A stretch of DNA of 64,000 nt from Vibrio methylphosphonaticus (GCF_023634655.1 NZ_JAMKMS010000007.1:124001-188000); one strand, 5' to 3'. Counted from the first letter of the stretch, positions 50,268 through 59,767 are shown. Translations and numbers: made by a program. The notes: generated from the sequence alone by a model not told the origin.

Positions 50268-51317
50268 ATGTGCGTGAAGATTCTATATGGAGTTCAAGGA
50301 ACAGGAAATGGTCATATCGCCAGAGCGAGAGCCATGAGTGAAGCACTACGCACCCATGACGTCGAGGTGGATTTTTTATTCTCTGGCCGTGACAAAGAAA
50401 AGTATTTCTCGATGGAGCAATTTGGTCAATACGAGACTCGACGCGGATTCAGCTTCGTAACGAAAAATGGCAAGGTTGATTATCTGCAAACGGCAACGGA
50501 CAACAACATACTCCATTTCATGCAGGAAACGCGATCGTTGGATGTCAGCCACTATGATTTAGTCGTGAACGACTTTGAGCCTATCTCTGCTTGGGCGGCG
50601 AAGCGTCAAAAGGTGCCCACGGTGAGCATCAGTCATCAGAATGCTTTTCGCTTCGACGTACCACAAAAAGGGTCAAATTGGTTGGACAGCCAAATTATTC
50701 AACATTTTGCGCCTTCGGATCACCAATTAGGTTTGCATTGGTACCACTTTGATCAGCCCATTTTACCACCGATTGTGCATACTCAATCCCATGAGGTAAC
50801 GTCAGATGAGATGGTTCTAGTGTATCTGCCGTTCGAAAGTCTCGATGTCATCATTGATCTTTTAGTGCGCTTTGTTAATCAGCCATTTGTTTGTTATCAC
50901 CCTGATATTGTTGAAATGGAGACCATAGAAAATTTGACGATGAAGCCATTGAGTCACCAGACGTTCCAAATTGACTTACATCGATGTAATGGTGTCATTG
51001 CAAATGGTGGTTTCGAATTGCCTTCTGAAGCATTGAGCTTAGGCAAGAAGTTACTGGTAAAGCCCTTAGAAGGGCAGTTCGAACAACAAAGCAATGCCGC
51101 GACACTAGAAAGCCTTGGATTGGCTCATAGTATGGATACATTAAATGCGTCTGTCGTTAGAGATTGGTTAGATGAGCAACAAGCAGAGCGAGTGGTTTAC
51201 CCGGATGTTGCGAGCGAGATAGCACAGTGGTTAATGTCGGGGGAGTGGCATTGCAGTCAGTCGTTGCGCCAACGCTTGTGGGAGAAAGTGGACTTCCCGA
51301 GCTATGTTTCAATGTGA
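50268..51317 (+). CDS. Glycosyltransferase, MJ1255/VC2487 family
   Basis: 349-aa GT-B-like protein. The start VKILYGVQGTGNGHIARARAMSEAL is the diagnostic nucleotide-sugar/acceptor loop of this family, and the NGGFELPSEALSLGKKLLVKPLEGQFEQQSNA segment near residues 250-280 matches MurG/UDPGT-type donor binding. ATG 50268 or GTG 50274 are possible starts. No acceptor is known to me. The position beside leuO is the same as for VC2487 of V. cholerae, for which the family is named. The tight link to a PAP2 phosphatase suggests a lipid-linked substrate; that is inference. Confidence 0.85.
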   Translation: MCVKILYGVQGTGNGHIARARAMSEALRTHDVEVDFLFSGRDKEKYFSMEQFGQYETRRGFSFVTKNGKVDYLQTATDNNILHFMQETRSLDVSHYDLVVNDFEPISAWAAKRQKVPTVSISHQNAFRFDVPQKGSNWLDSQIIQHFAPSDHQLGLHWYHFDQPILPPIVHTQSHEVTSDEMVLVYLPFESLDVIIDLLVRFVNQPFVCYHPDIVEMETIENLTMKPLSHQTFQIDLHRCNGVIANGGFELPSEALSLGKKLLVKPLEGQFEQQSNAATLESLGLAHSMDTLNASVVRDWLDEQQAERVVYPDVASEIAQWLMSGEWHCSQSLRQRLWEKVDFPSYVSM

Positions 51318-51862
51318 GTACGAATCGTAGGGACACTAATTCGATACCTAGCCATTAGGTATTGCCTCTCGTTTAAAGGTATTGAACAGCAGAGAAAGCG
51401 ACGTATTGTCGCTTTTTTTTCGTCTGAATGATGGCCAGTCATTTGGAGGGGGAATGAATGGTGAGATTGGCATTCACCTCATCTATCTCTTTTGATGGCA
51501 GGTTGAGTGCCGACCTATAGGGTTTTTCGATGCAGGGTTTCTATCGTTAAATTACACTCATATAGCTTTCATTTATCATTTTAGAGGTTATTTGCAACAA
51601 AGCTTATCAAAAATGTAATTTATCTTTTTTTATAATACATGTAAGCTATTGTTGTTTATGGTTATTGTATTGACGACGGTAAAATATGATGATTCTTTCT
51701 CAATCTAGTTGGTGTTGAAGTTATTATTAGTGGATAGTTTGCTTCGTCCTCGAACTATGCAGAGGATTAATGGAACATTGTAGGGTACAGAAATGAACGA
51801 CACTCTTTTCTGCTTAATCCTTACCCACATATTCGAGATTGAAATTTAACGAGGCTTACTAA
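51318..51862 (+). promoter_or_regulatory. Long upstream region of leuO
   Basis: 545 bp. A terminator at 51395-51420 closes the glycosyltransferase gene. From 51540 to 51720 the sequence is very AT-rich, with a TATAAT at 51631-51636 about 230 bp before leuO and a TTGACG at 51670-51675. Such AT-rich stretches are typical targets of H-NS, ToxR and LeuO itself in vibrios. No separate ORF is visible. Confidence 0.5.
51395..51420 (+). terminator. Rho-independent terminator after the glycosyltransferase gene
   Basis: AAAGCGAC (51395-51402) pairs with GTCGCTTT (51408-51415) around five bases, with eight or more T. Confidence 0.88.
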
Positions 51863-52822
51863 ATGTTAGACAAAAAAGATGCTATGAGCGCAATCGCTAG
51901 CTACCGCATGGAAAGCACATTACGTGGCGTAGATCTAAACCTATTAACTGTATTTGACGCAGTAATGCAGGAACAGAACATTACTCGTGCCGCGCACAAC
52001 TTAGGAATGTCACAACCAGCAGTTAGTAACGCCGTAGCGCGTCTAAAAGTGATGTTCAATGACGAATTGTTTATGCGCCAAGGTCGCGGTATTCAGCCAA
52101 CTCAGCGCGCTCGTCAGTTGTTTGGTCCGGTTCGTCAAGCATTACAGTTGATTCGTAATGAGCTACCAAGTTCAATTTTTACGCCTGAGACCTCGACACG
52201 TTTATTTAAGATGGCGATATGTTCTCCGTGCGATATGCGTTTTGCGCCAAGAATCATGAAAAATATTGGTGAGCAGGCGCCATACGTACAGTTGCATTTA
52301 GATGCGGAAGCGGACCGTCAATTGGCTGACCGTATGCGTTATCAAGAAATCGATTTTGTTATCGATTACGCACGCTATGATGCGCAAGGCTTTTCAAGCA
52401 CTGAAATTTTCCAAGATGAGCTAGTGGTTGTGGCGTCGAAAAATCACCCACGTATTCATAACGCAGTGAGCGTTGCTCAATTAAGCAATGAAAAGCACGC
52501 GAAACTGTCAAAAGTACACGGCGTTCGTAGCTTCTCTGAGCATGCTTATAAAGATTTAGATTGCCAAGCCTCTTATGAAGGCACTAGCCTAAGCAACGTT
52601 CTGTACGTTGTGGGACAATCAGAGCTTGTGACAATTGCACCGCGCTGGATGGTAGAAAACGCGGTCAATAAAGACCAGTTACAAGTGATTGCATTACCAT
52701 TTGATAATGCGATGATTAGCGGCTACCTAAGCTGGCATGAATCAAGCGAAAAAGATAAAGGTCACATCTGGTTACGTGATCAACTGATGATGATTTGTGG
52801 TGAAGTTGTCGCACTAGCGTAA
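51863..52822 (+). CDS. leuO: LysR-type regulator LeuO
   Basis: 319-aa LysR-family regulator. The helix-turn-helix (about residues 29-85) reads LLTVFDAVMQEQNITRAAHNLGMSQPAVSNAVARLK in overlapping blocks, with an extended N-terminus that is typical of LeuO. In vibrios and enterobacteria LeuO is a global antagonist of H-NS silencing; in V. cholerae it is induced through ToxR and affects virulence and acid/bile responses. In E. coli leuO lies directly beside leuABCD; here about 7.5 kb with five genes lie between the leuA start and leuO. ACGAGG lies about nine bases before the ATG. Confidence 0.93.
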   Translation: MLDKKDAMSAIASYRMESTLRGVDLNLLTVFDAVMQEQNITRAAHNLGMSQPAVSNAVARLKVMFNDELFMRQGRGIQPTQRARQLFGPVRQALQLIRNELPSSIFTPETSTRLFKMAICSPCDMRFAPRIMKNIGEQAPYVQLHLDAEADRQLADRMRYQEIDFVIDYARYDAQGFSSTEIFQDELVVVASKNHPRIHNAVSVAQLSNEKHAKLSKVHGVRSFSEHAYKDLDCQASYEGTSLSNVLYVVGQSELVTIAPRWMVENAVNKDQLQVIALPFDNAMISGYLSWHESSEKDKGHIWLRDQLMMICGEVVALA

Positions 52823-52840
52823 TTCACACCCAATGAGAAT

Positions 52841-52886
52841 AAGCCCTTGATATTAGCTTTGAAGCCTAGTATCAGGGGCTTTTTTC
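52841..52886 (+). terminator. Rho-independent terminator after leuO
   Basis: AAGCCCTTGATA (52841-52852) pairs with TATCAGGGGCTT (52870-52881), one G-U pair, followed by six T. Confidence 0.85.
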
Positions 52887-52998
52887 GTTACATTATTTAT
52901 TAATAACTTTGATTTGAGTCAGTTGCCTTTTTTATCATCATAGGTACACTTGTTCGCTGAAAAGGCTTACATGTGTACGCTTAAAGGTAAGATAGAAC

Positions 52999-54831
52999 AT
53001 GGCTAATTTAGAATTCCATATTGTAAAAAAGATTCGCGACAGGATCACGCAAGGTGGCGACAAGATCGCCTTAAAACACAAAATTAACAATGTGTGGCAA
53101 GGGATCAGTTGGAAAGAGTTTGGCGCTAGTATTGACGCGCTGTCTCTCGCTTTGCTGAATAAAGGAATCCAACCTCAAGATAAGATCGGTATTATTGCCA
53201 ATAATATGCCGAAATGGACAATCGCTGACTTCGCCTCGCTACAACTGCGGGCGGTGACGGTACCCATTTACCCAACCAATACCCCTGCTCAAACCAGTTA
53301 TATTCTTCAAAATTCCGATGTGCGCATTCTATTTGTAGGCGAACAAGAACAGTTTGACGCGGCGCTTTCTATTTATGAAGAGTGCCCACAACTCGAGTGG
53401 ATTGTCGCAATGAGCGACGACATCGAGATGACTGATGATACGTATGTGACACGTTGGGATGACTTTGTCGCTACGCCGAGTGTTCAACCAGAACATCTTG
53501 AGCAAACGCTACAAGCGCGCATTGAACAGGCTAATTTTGATGATCTTTTGACGCTTATCTACACATCAGGAACAACAGGGCAGCCAAAAGGCGTGATGTT
53601 GGACTACCAAAATATCGGTGCTCAATTAAAAGGGCACGATGAGCGTTTGAGCCTGTCAGAAGACGATGTGTCGTTGTGTTTTTTACCGTTATCTCATGTC
53701 TTTGAGCGTGCCTGGACCTTCTATGTTTTATACAAAGGGGGAACCAACTGTTATTTGCAAGATACGATGCAAGTTAGGGATGCGCTAGGTGAGATCCGAC
53801 CAACGGTGATGAGTGCTGTTCCACGTTTCTATGAGAAAATCTTCTCGGCTATTCATGAGCGTGTTTCGAAGGCTCCAGTTCATCGCAAGGTATTGTTCAC
53901 TTGGGCGGTGAATATGGGCGCTAAAATGGCGCAATGCCGTCAAGATAATGTTCAGCCTTCCTTTATGTTAAAGAAGAGCCATGCATTAGCGGATAAAATT
54001 GTACTGAATAAGCTACGTGAATTGCTCGGTGGTCAAATTAACTTTATGCCATGTGGTGGTGCGAAACTTGATGCAACCATTGGCCGTTTTTTCCAAGCGA
54101 TTGGGATTAACGTGAAGCTTGGTTATGGTATGACTGAAACCACGGCAACGGTCTCATGCTGGGATGATACTTGTTACAACCCAGATTCGATTGGCATGCC
54201 GATGCCAGGAGCGGAAGTAAAGATTGGTGACAACAACGAGATCTTAGTTCGTGGCCCTATGGTGATGCGTGGCTATTACAAAATGCCAGAAGAAACGGCG
54301 AAAACCTTTGATGCCGATGGGTTCTTAAAAACCGGTGATGCTGGCGAGTTTGACGATAATGGTAATCTGTTTATTACTGATCGAATCAAAGAACTGATGA
54401 AAACCTCGAATGGTAAATATATTGCTCCTCAAGCCATTGAGGGCGCTATCGGTAAAGATCATTACATTGAACAAATCGCCGTGATCGCTGATACCAGAAA
54501 GTTTGTTTCTGCGCTTATTGTCCCTTGTTTTGATACGCTTGAAGAATACGCCAAGGAACTTAATATCAAATACCACGATCGTATTGAGTTGATTAAGCAC
54601 AACGAAGTGGTTGAGATGTTCGAAAAGCGTGTTTTTGAGTTGCAAAAGGGCTTGGCTAAATTTGAACAAGTGAAGAAATTCAAATTGCTGCCACGTGGCT
54701 TCTCGATGGATAAAGGTGAATTAACACCGACTCAAAAATTACGTCGTAAAGTGATCAATGATCGCTACCAGGACGAAATTGAAGAGATGTACAACGATCA
54801 TCCTCATAAGCACGATAAAAAAGACAAGTAA
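52999..54831 (+). CDS. AMP-dependent long-chain acyl-CoA synthetase
   Basis: 610-aa adenylate-forming enzyme of the long-chain fatty acid-CoA ligase group. The P-loop [13 protein letters not shown] (about residues 188-200), the [16 protein letters not shown] motif (about 372) and GWFKTGD-like [16 protein letters not shown] plus [15 protein letters not shown] are all present. It resembles FadD15-type synthetases rather than FadD itself, and is probably membrane-associated in the cytoplasm. It converts free fatty acids to acyl-CoA; chain length is not readable. AAGGTAAG lies upstream, and the gene is flanked by two terminators. Confidence 0.92.
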   Translation: MANLEFHIVKKIRDRITQGGDKIALKHKINNVWQGISWKEFGASIDALSLALLNKGIQPQDKIGIIANNMPKWTIADFASLQLRAVTVPIYPTNTPAQTSYILQNSDVRILFVGEQEQFDAALSIYEECPQLEWIVAMSDDIEMTDDTYVTRWDDFVATPSVQPEHLEQTLQARIEQANFDDLLTLIYTSGTTGQPKGVMLDYQNIGAQLKGHDERLSLSEDDVSLCFLPLSHVFERAWTFYVLYKGGTNCYLQDTMQVRDALGEIRPTVMSAVPRFYEKIFSAIHERVSKAPVHRKVLFTWAVNMGAKMAQCRQDNVQPSFMLKKSHALADKIVLNKLRELLGGQINFMPCGGAKLDATIGRFFQAIGINVKLGYGMTETTATVSCWDDTCYNPDSIGMPMPGAEVKIGDNNEILVRGPMVMRGYYKMPEETAKTFDADGFLKTGDAGEFDDNGNLFITDRIKELMKTSNGKYIAPQAIEGAIGKDHYIEQIAVIADTRKFVSALIVPCFDTLEEYAKELNIKYHDRIELIKHNEVVEMFEKRVFELQKGLAKFEQVKKFKLLPRGFSMDKGELTPTQKLRRKVINDRYQDEIEEMYNDHPHKHDKKDK

Positions 54832-54843
54832 TCGGTCGATAAC

Positions 54844-54884
54844 AAAAAGCCCTCAGAACTCTGTTCTGGGGGCTTTTTGTTTTT
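54844..54884 (+). terminator. Rho-independent terminator after the acyl-CoA synthetase
   Basis: AAAAAGCCCTCAGAAC pairs with GTTCTGGGGGCTTTTT (one G-U pair) around TCT, ending in a T run. Confidence 0.88.
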
Positions 54885-54974
54885 ATGATGTCAGGGTCAG
54901 TGAGTGCGTAAAGTACGCCCCCTGTACCTTACAGGGAGTGATTAGGTCATGTTCTATATCTGTATCTATATCTA

Positions 54975-55022
54975 ATAGAACCATAGAACCATAGAACCAT
55001 AGAACCATAGAACCATAGAACC
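54975..55022. repeat. Tandem repeat, 8-bp unit ATAGAACC, six copies
   Basis: Six perfect copies at 54975-55022, ending three bases before the stop codon of the reverse-strand M23 peptidase gene (55026-55028). The sequence just before it (54953-54974) is a looser run of TATATCT/TGTATCT units. Confidence 0.95.
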
Positions 55023-55025
55023 AAA

Positions 55026-56315
55026 TTATGGCTTAGCTAATAATAAGTTACTGTAACGTTCCATCTTGTTTAAGCGAACTTCTGCATTGGCTAGGAAGGT
55101 TTGCTTGGCTTTGCCTGCTAGCGATTTCGATTGAGGCAGCTTGACTGTCCTAGCGTTTTTGTGCACGCCGTTGACTAAAAACTCATAGTGTAAATGAGGT
55201 CCAGTAACCCGTCCTGTGCCACCCAGTGTACCAATGGTTTGTCCCTGCTTAACTCTTTGTCCTGTTTTCACCGTACGCTTGGTTAAGTGAAGGTACTTAG
55301 TGATGTAGGTATTGCTGTGCTTAATAAAGACGTAGTTGCCATTAAATTGGTTATAACTCGACTTTTGTACCACCCCGTCTCCGGCAGCCCAAATCGGTGT
55401 GCCTACTGGTGCTGCGTAATCCGTTCCTCTGTGTGCCCTGACTTTTCCTGTTACCGGATGGCGACGTGTAGGGTTGAAGTTGGACGTCACACGACGGAAA
55501 TCAAGCGGAGAACGCAAAAAGGCTTTCTTCATGGCGCGTCCATTTTCATCATAGTAGCTGCCAGTATTGTCATCGAGGATCGCTTTAAATGTGTCGCCTT
55601 GGTTCTTAAATACAGCGGCGATAATTTTACCTCGCCCAATCACTTCACCTTCCACCACTTTCTCTTGATACAGCAGCTCAAAATGATCACCTGAGCGAAT
55701 GTCTAATGCGAAGTCGATGTCCCAACCAAATATACCGGCCAGCTCCATAATTTGATTGGCCGTTAGTCCTGCCCCCATACCTGCATTCCAGAAGTTTGAG
55801 GTGATCTCTGCCTCGGCATAGTTATATTGGTAATCGATTTCTTTCTTGCTGAGTTCAGAGTGAAAGCCATTGTCAGTGCGAGTGATAACAAACGTTTCGT
55901 AGTCACTGATCTTTCGTTTTAGCTGCAGCAACTCATTGTTTTCATCAAAGCCAAAGATTAGCTTGTTGCCGGGTCTAAGCCGAGATAACTGTTTTTCAAT
56001 ATCCTTGTTGGTATTCACAAGATCGTAAAGCAGCCGAGCGGACAAACCAACTCGTTGAAAAAGTATGGCTGCGCTTTCTCCCGAGCGAACGGAATGTTCT
56101 TCCCAATTGAGGACGACGGTAGGGGGTTGTTCGTTGACGATACTCAACGCCGACGCTTTAATTTTCAGAGGGTAGTATTTCCCAACCTCCAATTTATTGG
56201 GGTCGTCGTGGAGATCGGCGGCGTCGGGCAGAAATAGTGCCACAACAATTAGCGCCGTAAAAAAAGCGATAAGAGCTCGATGAAGCCAAGGGAGGCGCTT
56301 AAAAACAGATACCAT
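55026..56315 (-). CDS. M23 family murein DD-endopeptidase
   Basis: 429-aa cell-wall hydrolase related to MepM/YebA, Shy-type and OapA proteins. An N-terminal membrane anchor or uncleaved signal (about residues 12-30) is followed by a LysM/OapA-like region (about 65-150) and a C-terminal lysostaphin-type peptidase with zinc motifs RAHRGTDYAAP (HxxxD) and GPHLHYEF (HxH). It cleaves peptidoglycan crosslinks for growth. I chose ATG 56315 as the start before the hydrophobic helix, though its Shine-Dalgarno is weak; an ATG at 56375 would add 20 polar residues. It is divergent from tyrS. Confidence 0.9.
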   Translation of the reverse strand: MVSVFKRLPWLHRALIAFFTALIVVALFLPDAADLHDDPNKLEVGKYYPLKIKASALSIVNEQPPTVVLNWEEHSVRSGESAAILFQRVGLSARLLYDLVNTNKDIEKQLSRLRPGNKLIFGFDENNELLQLKRKISDYETFVITRTDNGFHSELSKKEIDYQYNYAEAEITSNFWNAGMGAGLTANQIMELAGIFGWDIDFALDIRSGDHFELLYQEKVVEGEVIGRGKIIAAVFKNQGDTFKAILDDNTGSYYDENGRAMKKAFLRSPLDFRRVTSNFNPTRRHPVTGKVRAHRGTDYAAPVGTPIWAAGDGVVQKSSYNQFNGNYVFIKHSNTYITKYLHLTKRTVKTGQRVKQGQTIGTLGGTGRVTGPHLHYEFLVNGVHKNARTVKLPQSKSLAGKAKQTFLANAEVRLNKMERYSNLLLAKP

Positions 56316-56443
56316 GAGGATTAATTCAACATTATTTTCTAAATTTCCTGAACCATTTAGTCTAACTGGTTTCAAAAAACATCGCTATTCAAGTAAGATG
56401 TTCAACTATTATATTTTTGCCAAATCTGTGGGAGTGAACAAGA

Positions 56444-57631
56444 ATGGCGAACCTAGAAACAGCATTGGCTGAAATTAAACGTGGTGTTGATGAGCTAATT
56501 CCAGAAGAAGAGCTCATTGCAAAGCTTAAAGAGAACCGTCCTCTACGTATTAAGCTAGGTGCCGATCCTACAGCACCGGATATCCACTTGGGACATACAG
56601 TAATTCTGAACAAACTGCGTACGTTCCAAGATTTAGGTCATGACGTTACATTCCTTATTGGTGACTTTACGGGCATGGTCGGTGATCCGACGGGTAAAAA
56701 CACAACTCGACCACCGCTGACTCGTGAAGATGTGCTTCGCAACGCCGAAACGTATAAAGAGCAAGTCTTCAAAATTTTGGATCCAGCGAAAACAAAAATT
56801 CAGTTCAACTCTGAGTGGCTGTCTGAACTTGGCGCGGAAGGCATGATTCGTTTAGCCGCAAATCAGACGGTTGCACGTATGCTTGAGCGTGATGATTTTA
56901 AAAAGCGTTATAACAATGGCCAGCCGATCGCGATTCATGAATTTATGTATCCTTTGCTACAAGGCTATGACTCAGTGGCAATGGAAACGGATGTTGAGCT
57001 TGGTGGTACTGATCAAAAGTTCAACCTACTAATGGGACGTGAGCTGCAAAAAGCACATGGTCAAAAGCCACAGGCTGTGCTGACTATGCCACTGCTTGTT
57101 GGACTGGATGGCGAGAAGAAAATGTCTAAGTCAGCTCACAACTACATTGGTGTGAGTGAAGTCCCAACTGAAATGTTTGGCAAAATCATGTCAATTTCAG
57201 ATGTATTGATGTGGAGCTACTACGAGCTACTGTCTTTCCGTCCTCTAGAAGAGATTGCGCAGTTTAAAGCTGATGTCGAAGCGGGTAAGAACCCACGTGA
57301 TGTTAAGATACTGCTAGCTAAAGAAATTATCGCACGCTTCCACTCACAAGCTGACGCAGATGCTGCTGAGCAAGAGTTCATTAATCGTTTTCAGAAAGGC
57401 GCGATGCCAGATGAAATGCCAGAATTTGAGCTAGAAGCAGGAATTGCGATCAACAACTTGTTAAAAGATGCAGGCTTGGTGGGGTCAACTTCAGATGCAA
57501 TGCGCATGATTCGTCAAGGCGCGGTGAAGATCGATGGCGAAAAAGTAGAAGATACCAAATTGGTGCCAGCAGCGGGTCAAGCGGTTTACCAAGTAGGTAA
57601 ACGTAAGTTTGCGCGAGTGACGTTGAAGTAA
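56444..57631 (+). CDS. tyrS: Tyrosyl-tRNA synthetase
   Basis: Class I aminoacyl-tRNA synthetase, 395 aa. HIGH-type motif HLGHTVIL (about residue 48) and KMSKS-type motif KKMSKSAHN (about 225-233) bind [16 protein letters not shown] and the C-terminal S4-like RNA-binding domain (about 330-395, [18 protein letters not shown]) are visible. It belongs to the shorter TyrRS group (closer to TyrZ than to E. coli TyrS of 424 aa). The ATG is at 56444, with GGGAG about 12 bases before it. Confidence 0.96.
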   Translation: MANLETALAEIKRGVDELIPEEELIAKLKENRPLRIKLGADPTAPDIHLGHTVILNKLRTFQDLGHDVTFLIGDFTGMVGDPTGKNTTRPPLTREDVLRNAETYKEQVFKILDPAKTKIQFNSEWLSELGAEGMIRLAANQTVARMLERDDFKKRYNNGQPIAIHEFMYPLLQGYDSVAMETDVELGGTDQKFNLLMGRELQKAHGQKPQAVLTMPLLVGLDGEKKMSKSAHNYIGVSEVPTEMFGKIMSISDVLMWSYYELLSFRPLEEIAQFKADVEAGKNPRDVKILLAKEIIARFHSQADADAAEQEFINRFQKGAMPDEMPEFELEAGIAINNLLKDAGLVGSTSDAMRMIRQGAVKIDGEKVEDTKLVPAAGQAVYQVGKRKFARVTLK

Positions 57632-57716
57632 TCGCAACGGTATTTAATACCTGTCACTCCTGCCTGTGCAGGGGGGACATTGCTAAGACTCTAATGTTTA
57701 GTTCAGAGTGCTTATT

Positions 57717-57742
57717 AAACCTCCTTCGGGAGGTTTTTTTGT
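57717..57742 (+). terminator. Rho-independent terminator after tyrS
   Basis: AAACCTCC (57717-57724) pairs with GGAGGTTT (57729-57736) around a TTCG tetraloop, followed by seven T. It lies 86 bp after tyrS. Confidence 0.85.
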
Positions 57743-57824
57743 ATTGGGAGTCGTTTATCTACAGGCATAAAAAAACAGACGCCGCAGCGTCTGTTTTCAA
57801 TATTCGATTACTGTGCGTCTTTAA

Positions 57825-58202
57825 TTATAGAGACTCAGTAAAGGTACGAGCGATAACGTCACGTTGCTGCTCTACCGTGAGAGAGTTAAAACGTACAGCG
57901 TAACCTGATACACGAATCGTTAGCTGTGGGTAGTTCTCTGGGTGTGCAACTGCGTCTTCTAGCGTTTCACGTTTAAGAACGTTGACGTTAAGGTGTTGAC
58001 CACCTTCAATGCGAGGTGCTGTTTCGATCGCGACTTCACGGCTTTCGTATTCGCCAAGGTCACTGATTGCAATGACTTGGTCTGCTTCAAAACCAGTGTT
58101 AGCGGCAACACAGCGAGCTTCGTTCTTTTCACCGTCAAGCAACCAGATTGAATTTAGTAGATCGTCGTTTGCAGCTTGAGTAATTTGGATACCTTGAATC
58201 AT
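57825..58202 (-). CDS. grcA: Autonomous glycyl radical cofactor GrcA (YfiD)
   Basis: 125-aa protein that resembles the C-terminal radical domain of pyruvate formate-lyase and can replace it after oxidative damage. The glycyl-radical loop is SGYAVRF (Gly near residue 100), and the start [18 protein letters not shown] aligns well with E. coli GrcA. AGGAGAT lies five bases before ATG 58202; an ATG 18 bases earlier would put this site inside the gene. It is preceded by two FNR boxes, which fits its anaerobic role. Confidence 0.96.
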   Translation of the reverse strand: MIQGIQITQAANDDLLNSIWLLDGEKNEARCVAANTGFEADQVIAISDLGEYESREVAIETAPRIEGGQHLNVNVLKRETLEDAVAHPENYPQLTIRVSGYAVRFNSLTVEQQRDVIARTFTESL

Positions 58203-58301
58203 CACTATCTCCTGAACCACTTTAAAGCGGTATTGTTGTGGTGTTAATTTTCAAATTTTGTTGAGCTGAGCTATATATACCTAATTATAGGTATTCTAGT
58301 A

Positions 58302-58315
58302 TTGATTTAGATCAA
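58302..58315 (-). promoter_or_regulatory. FNR box, proximal to grcA
   Basis: TTGAT-TTAG-ATCAA, a perfect match to the FNR consensus. Its centre (58308.5) is about 33 bp from the -10-like TATATA, the distance expected for a class II FNR-activated promoter centred near -41.5. Confidence 0.75.
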
Positions 58316-58354
58316 ATTACAACAAAAAGCATTAATAATTGTAAGGTTGATTTG

Positions 58355-58368
58355 TTGACCTATATCAA
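58355..58368 (-). promoter_or_regulatory. FNR box, distal to grcA
   Basis: TTGAC-CTAT-ATCAA, one mismatch to consensus. Its centre (58361.5) is 53 bp upstream of the proximal box. The same 53-bp spacing (-40.5 and -93.5) is known for E. coli yfiD, where the distal site lowers expression at full anaerobiosis. Confidence 0.7.
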
Positions 58369-58571
58369 CAAACCCTCTTAAAAGCGACGTTTAAAATAAT
58401 ATTTTATACATTAAAAATTATTTTAAACGCTAAATGTAGTAATAAAACTACATTTGGAAAAGTTTAAGACGTGAAATGACCGAAAAACAAGGGCTTCAAT
58501 AGTTATATTTGAAAGTATAAGATCGCTAAATAACAGTTTTAAGTATGTGACATAGATCAGGTTGTTAAAGT

Positions 58572-59423
58572 ATGAATAAATTTATCGGGGCGCACTTGTC
58601 GGCGGCTGGTGGAGTGGATAATGTGCCACAGAGGGCGGCGGAAATTGGCGCGAATGCTTTTGCTCTTTTTACTAAGAATCAAAGGCAGTGGGTGGCAAAG
58701 CCGTTAACTGAAGAAACGATTAACCGTTTTAAGCTTGAGTGTCGTAAATATGGTTTTCTTCCTGAGCAAATACTGCCTCATGACTCTTATCTGATAAATT
58801 TAGGGGCACCTGAGCTGGATAAGTTGGAAAAATCTCGAGACGCCTTTGTTGATGAGATGGCACGCTGCGAGCAGTTAGGCTTAACGCTGCTGAACTTCCA
58901 TCCCGGTAGTCATTTGAAAAAGATTGCAGAGGACGAGTGTTTAGATCGAATAGCCGAATCGATAAATATTGCCCATAGGCGTATTCCTAACGTCGTTGCA
59001 GTGATCGAAAATACCGCCGGTCAAGGAACCAACTTAGGGTGGCGCTTTGAACACCTCGCCCACATTATTGATAAAGTAGAAGATAAAAGCCGTGTTGGGG
59101 TTTGTCTTGATACCTGTCATACCTTTACAGCGGGCTATGATTTGCGAACCAAGCACGCGTGCCATTCAACATTTTCTGAATTTGATCGCGTGGTTGGCAT
59201 GCACTATTTACGCGCGATGCACCTTAATGATTCAAAGATAGAGTTAGGGGGGCGGGTTGATCGTCACCAATCGTTAGGTCAAGGTGAGATCGGTTGGGCA
59301 TGTTTTGAGTATATTATGCAAGATGAACGATTTGATTCTATCCCATTGATTTTAGAAACGATTGAGCCTGGAATCTGGAAAGATGAGATCCAACAATTGA
59401 GACACTTTGCTATTAAAAACTAA
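58572..59423 (+). CDS. nfo: Endonuclease IV
   Basis: AP endonuclease of base-excision repair, TIM-barrel with three zinc ions, 283 aa. Metal-ligand regions include LLNFHPGSH (His near 110), VIENTAGQG (Glu near 145), [15 protein letters not shown] (Asp/His near 180) and LILETIEPG (Glu near 260). The weak CAGG upstream is the only Shine-Dalgarno-like sequence. The uracil-DNA glycosylase ung follows 350 bp downstream, so two base-excision repair genes are near neighbours. Confidence 0.97.
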   Translation: MNKFIGAHLSAAGGVDNVPQRAAEIGANAFALFTKNQRQWVAKPLTEETINRFKLECRKYGFLPEQILPHDSYLINLGAPELDKLEKSRDAFVDEMARCEQLGLTLLNFHPGSHLKKIAEDECLDRIAESINIAHRRIPNVVAVIENTAGQGTNLGWRFEHLAHIIDKVEDKSRVGVCLDTCHTFTAGYDLRTKHACHSTFSEFDRVVGMHYLRAMHLNDSKIELGGRVDRHQSLGQGEIGWACFEYIMQDERFDSIPLILETIEPGIWKDEIQQLRHFAIKN

Positions 59424-59564
59424 TTTTTTTTGTCACTACATGGATCTTTGGCATCTTTCTTTCATACTTAGTTTCATGCACGTTGCATAAAAGTGTGATT
59501 CTGGAAAATGAATCATCAACAATAATAGTGTGAATTTAAGTAGTGTGAATAGGTAGGTGCCATT

Positions 59565-59681
59565 ATGTCTCGATCTGTTGCTTCCCAACCCCGCGCCATG
59601 CGCGCAAGTCGCTATCCAGTTCCAAACCGTCATGTGACGGGTCAGGGACATTTTCGAACCCCACAACAAAAAGGTCATTAA
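59565..59681 (+). CDS. Candidate small basic peptide, 38 aa
   Basis: In the 350-bp nfo-ung gap an ATG at 59565, preceded by TAGGTAGGTG, opens a 38-codon frame ending at TAA 59681. The product is rich in Arg, His, Gln and Pro with almost no hydrophobic stretch, and has motifs such as SQPRAMRASRYPVP. I do not recognise it. It could be a real small protein, or this could be an untranslated RNA. A longer reverse-strand frame overlaps (59436-59678), which weakens the case. Confidence 0.35.
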   Translation: MSRSVASQPRAMRASRYPVPNRHVTGQGHFRTPQQKGH

Positions 59682-59742
59682 TCACGACGTATGCGCCTGC
59701 TACATTAAATTAGTAGTGAGGGTGACTTTTGGAATGATAAAC

Positions 59743-59767
59743 TCCCCAGAGTTTTAAATTCTGGGGA
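59743..59767 (+). promoter_or_regulatory. Hairpin sequestering the ung ribosome-binding site
   Basis: TCCCCAGAGTT (59743-59753) pairs with AATTCTGGGGA (59757-59767; one G-U pair) around TTA. The right arm includes GGGGA, the only Shine-Dalgarno-like sequence before the ung ATG at 59774, so translation would require the stem to open. No T run follows, so it is not a terminator. Confidence 0.55.

Larger units (their letters stand above)
58203..58571. promoter_or_regulatory. grcA-nfo divergent region
   Basis: 369 bp. On the grcA side are two FNR boxes (58302-58315 and 58355-58368) and a reverse-strand -10-like TATATA at 58272-58277. On the nfo side are two consecutive AT-rich inverted repeats, 58389-58401/58418-58430 and 58433-58441/58448-58456, and a half-conserved CRP-like TGTGA-N6-TCAGG at 58546-58561. 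No ORF is visible. Confidence 0.65.

Noticed and set aside
44454..52822. Recent horizontal island between leuA and leuO
   Set aside because: No integrase, tRNA, transposase or flanking direct repeat, and base composition looks like the surroundings; the glycosyltransferase beside leuO is also found in V. cholerae.
59436..59678. 80-aa reverse-strand ORF in the nfo-ung gap
   Set aside because: Composition is not protein-like, no Shine-Dalgarno was seen, and it overlaps the more plausible short plus-strand frame.
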